Source of the DNA: Fragilariopsis cylindrus CCMP1102
Lineage: Eukaryota > Bacillariophyta > Bacillariophyceae > Bacillariales > Bacillariaceae
Reading direction: 5' to 3'
NCBI GenBank assembly: GCA_900095095.1
Contig: FMBT01000321.1
Location: 124,001 to 188,000 of the forward strand
Length of the DNA stretch: 64,000 nucleotides
Part shown: positions 62,691 through 64,000 of the stretch, piece after piece
Position numbering within the stretch: the first letter of the stretch is position 1
How the letters are laid out: the number at the start of each line of letters is the position of its first letter
Position numbers and translations under genes: made by a program
The notes under the pieces: generated by a model
What the model saw: the letters and a program-made list of their open reading frames with translations, nothing else
What the model was told of the DNA's origin: nothing
Databases searched by the model: none

Positions 62691-64000
62691 TAACTTGCTA
62701 TTTGATAGCTACCATGCAGCGAAAGGCTAGCAAGACAATGGTTGACCTGCTGGTTATTTATCTTTGTTTAGTATATTGTCTTTAAATTGGAGCTTCTTCA
62801 CATGTCATCTATCTCCAATGCACTTAACTCCAAATCTATCTCCAATGCACTATACTTTTTGTACTGGTAGGTGTGCGTAGTCTTAAATAGAGGTGTGTGA
62901 TGATTATTATTATCTATTTTCGTCTCCCACTATTTATTACATGATGAACAGATCCTGTTAGGGCATGCCTTATATACTTGTAATTCAATAAAATAGTATG
63001 TAGTATAACCTACTAGTATTTTCAGTGGTGATACAGTAGTTAGTAGTGTGAAGTAAAGAGGGGTCAGGAACTAAATATCCACTATAATACTACCCAGAGA
63101 CCTTGCATACGTGATAATCAGTCCCTCTGTGTATACTATGTATCATATTATATTGTTACTAGTTGTCATCCAAAGTTAAAAAAAACAGGTCACATGATAT
63201 GCTACACAAATCCACTTTACTAAAAACCTTTGGTAAGTTTTTGGATTAGTGGTGCATGCTGGGCTAAGTAATACTAGAAAACACAGCAGTTGCACTGGAA
63301 GTGTGCACGTATCAGGCATATAATCAGAGAGTTCATAATCACAGAACCCCATAAGAGCAGAGCTGGGCAAGGTTGCAAACAGTGCCTGGTACATACATAT
63401 AGAACAACCTGTGGATGCATCACACACGGTCTCTATGGGAAAATGGCTGGACCAGCTTGTCTTGCATGGACCAAGAGGGCATCCTCCATCTCTCAACTGC
63501 ATGGGGATGAAGCACAATCATCCTTACCTATTGGAGGATTTATGTATCAATGTCAAAAGTGGCAGGTACAGATCTTTTAAGCTAATAAATAATTAATCTA
63601 ATATTGGAAGGTTGGGAAGATAGAGGCGGGCAATAAATAAATCACCCGTGAGGCGCTACTCTTCCATGGGTGCTGCTGCATCCTGTTGATCCCACCACAA
63701 TAAGTGTTTGTGACGCTAGGCCAAAATGTCAATTAATGTAGATTTTAACTAGCACTCAGCCTCTGTGGCAGGTGCAGCTATGTATTGCTAGTTCCACAGG
63801 CAGAGCCTAGACAGATGACCAGAACAAAACAGAACAACAACAGTTATAATTTGATGTGCTATTAGTGTGAAAAAACTGTGCATGTAAAAATGCAGTCTCC
63901 AACAATATTTTGGATATCACTTATGGATCCACTTCCATCTGGTATATGATTCCTGTCAACAATTTTTATCATCAACATTTGTTGCTGTTTCAGAATTTGC
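62691..64000. other. 1.3-kb right end, nothing recognised
   Basis: No convincing gene. From about 63.2 kb the sequence becomes less AT-rich, like 29.2-30.3 kb. Frames of 96-113 codons occur on both strands at 63176-63596, but they are on opposite strands of the same DNA and show no motif. It could be the edge of an element that continues outside. Confidence 0.35.

Noticed and set aside
63176-63596. Frames of 96-113 codons on both strands at the right end
   Set aside because: Opposite-strand frames over the same DNA with no recognisable domain; kept only as an unrecognised region.

Overview
The window looks like nuclear DNA of a diatom, in an AT-rich and repeat-rich genome. The evidence is indirect but consistent. 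Several predicted proteins carry an N-terminal signal peptide followed by an ASAF-like plastid-targeting motif. Several secreted proteins carry long S/P/T arrays of the SPTxSPT kind. Introns are short with GTAAGT or GTACGT donors. Asn/Ser/Gln-rich low complexity is frequent. A conserved Cys-rich module that I associate with diatom secreted proteins occurs twice in one gene. I cannot name the species.

Layout. 1-2.4 kb: right-hand part of a minus-strand Ty3/gypsy-type LTR element (gag, protease, start of RT). 4.3-5.6 kb: secreted protein with a 36-bp repeat and a bacterial adhesin-like GGxxN head. 6.1-7.4 kb: EF-hand membrane protein. 8.2-9.9 kb: BUD22-like ribosome-biogenesis factor. 10.8-12.0 kb: three-exon Qa-SNARE ending in a CaaX-like box instead of a membrane anchor. 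12.6-15.0 kb: divergent pair of plastid-targeted membrane proteins (DoxX-like and unknown) whose 5' leaders are inverted copies of each other, each holding a uORF that ends inside the main start codon. 17.6-23.2 kb: very large secreted VWA/PT-repeat protein. 24.2-25.1 kb: probable thylakoid-lumen protein. 25.1-32.6 kb: gene-poor repeat block with satellite arrays, dispersed repeats, a nested solo LTR and a 63-bp minisatellite. 32.6-35.8 kb: four-exon copper monooxygenase of the PHM/DBH family. 37.4-39.0 and 45.4-46.8 kb: two secreted low-complexity proteins sharing a C-terminal signature. 39.8-40.5 kb: Cys-rich membrane protein. 41.5-44.9 kb: membrane-anchored arylsulfatase with frame breaks. 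48.5-49.4 kb: acidic-tailed unknown protein. 51.3-54.0 kb: two GPI-like secreted proteins with duplicated upstream regions. 55.1-57.8 kb: probable type II membrane glycosyltransferase. 59.0-61.4 kb: Ser/Thr protein kinase. 61.4-64 kb: repeats, no gene recognised.

Many of the products are predicted to be secreted or cell-surface proteins, alongside a few housekeeping genes (BUD22, SNARE, kinase). Nothing resembles an operon, and neighbours do not form an obvious pathway. The best candidates for new biology are the mirrored uORF/leader pair at 13.3-13.9 kb, the LHVKN protein family, the adhesin-like head protein and the CaaX-ended Qa-SNARE. All calls come from reading the sequence; no database search was possible.
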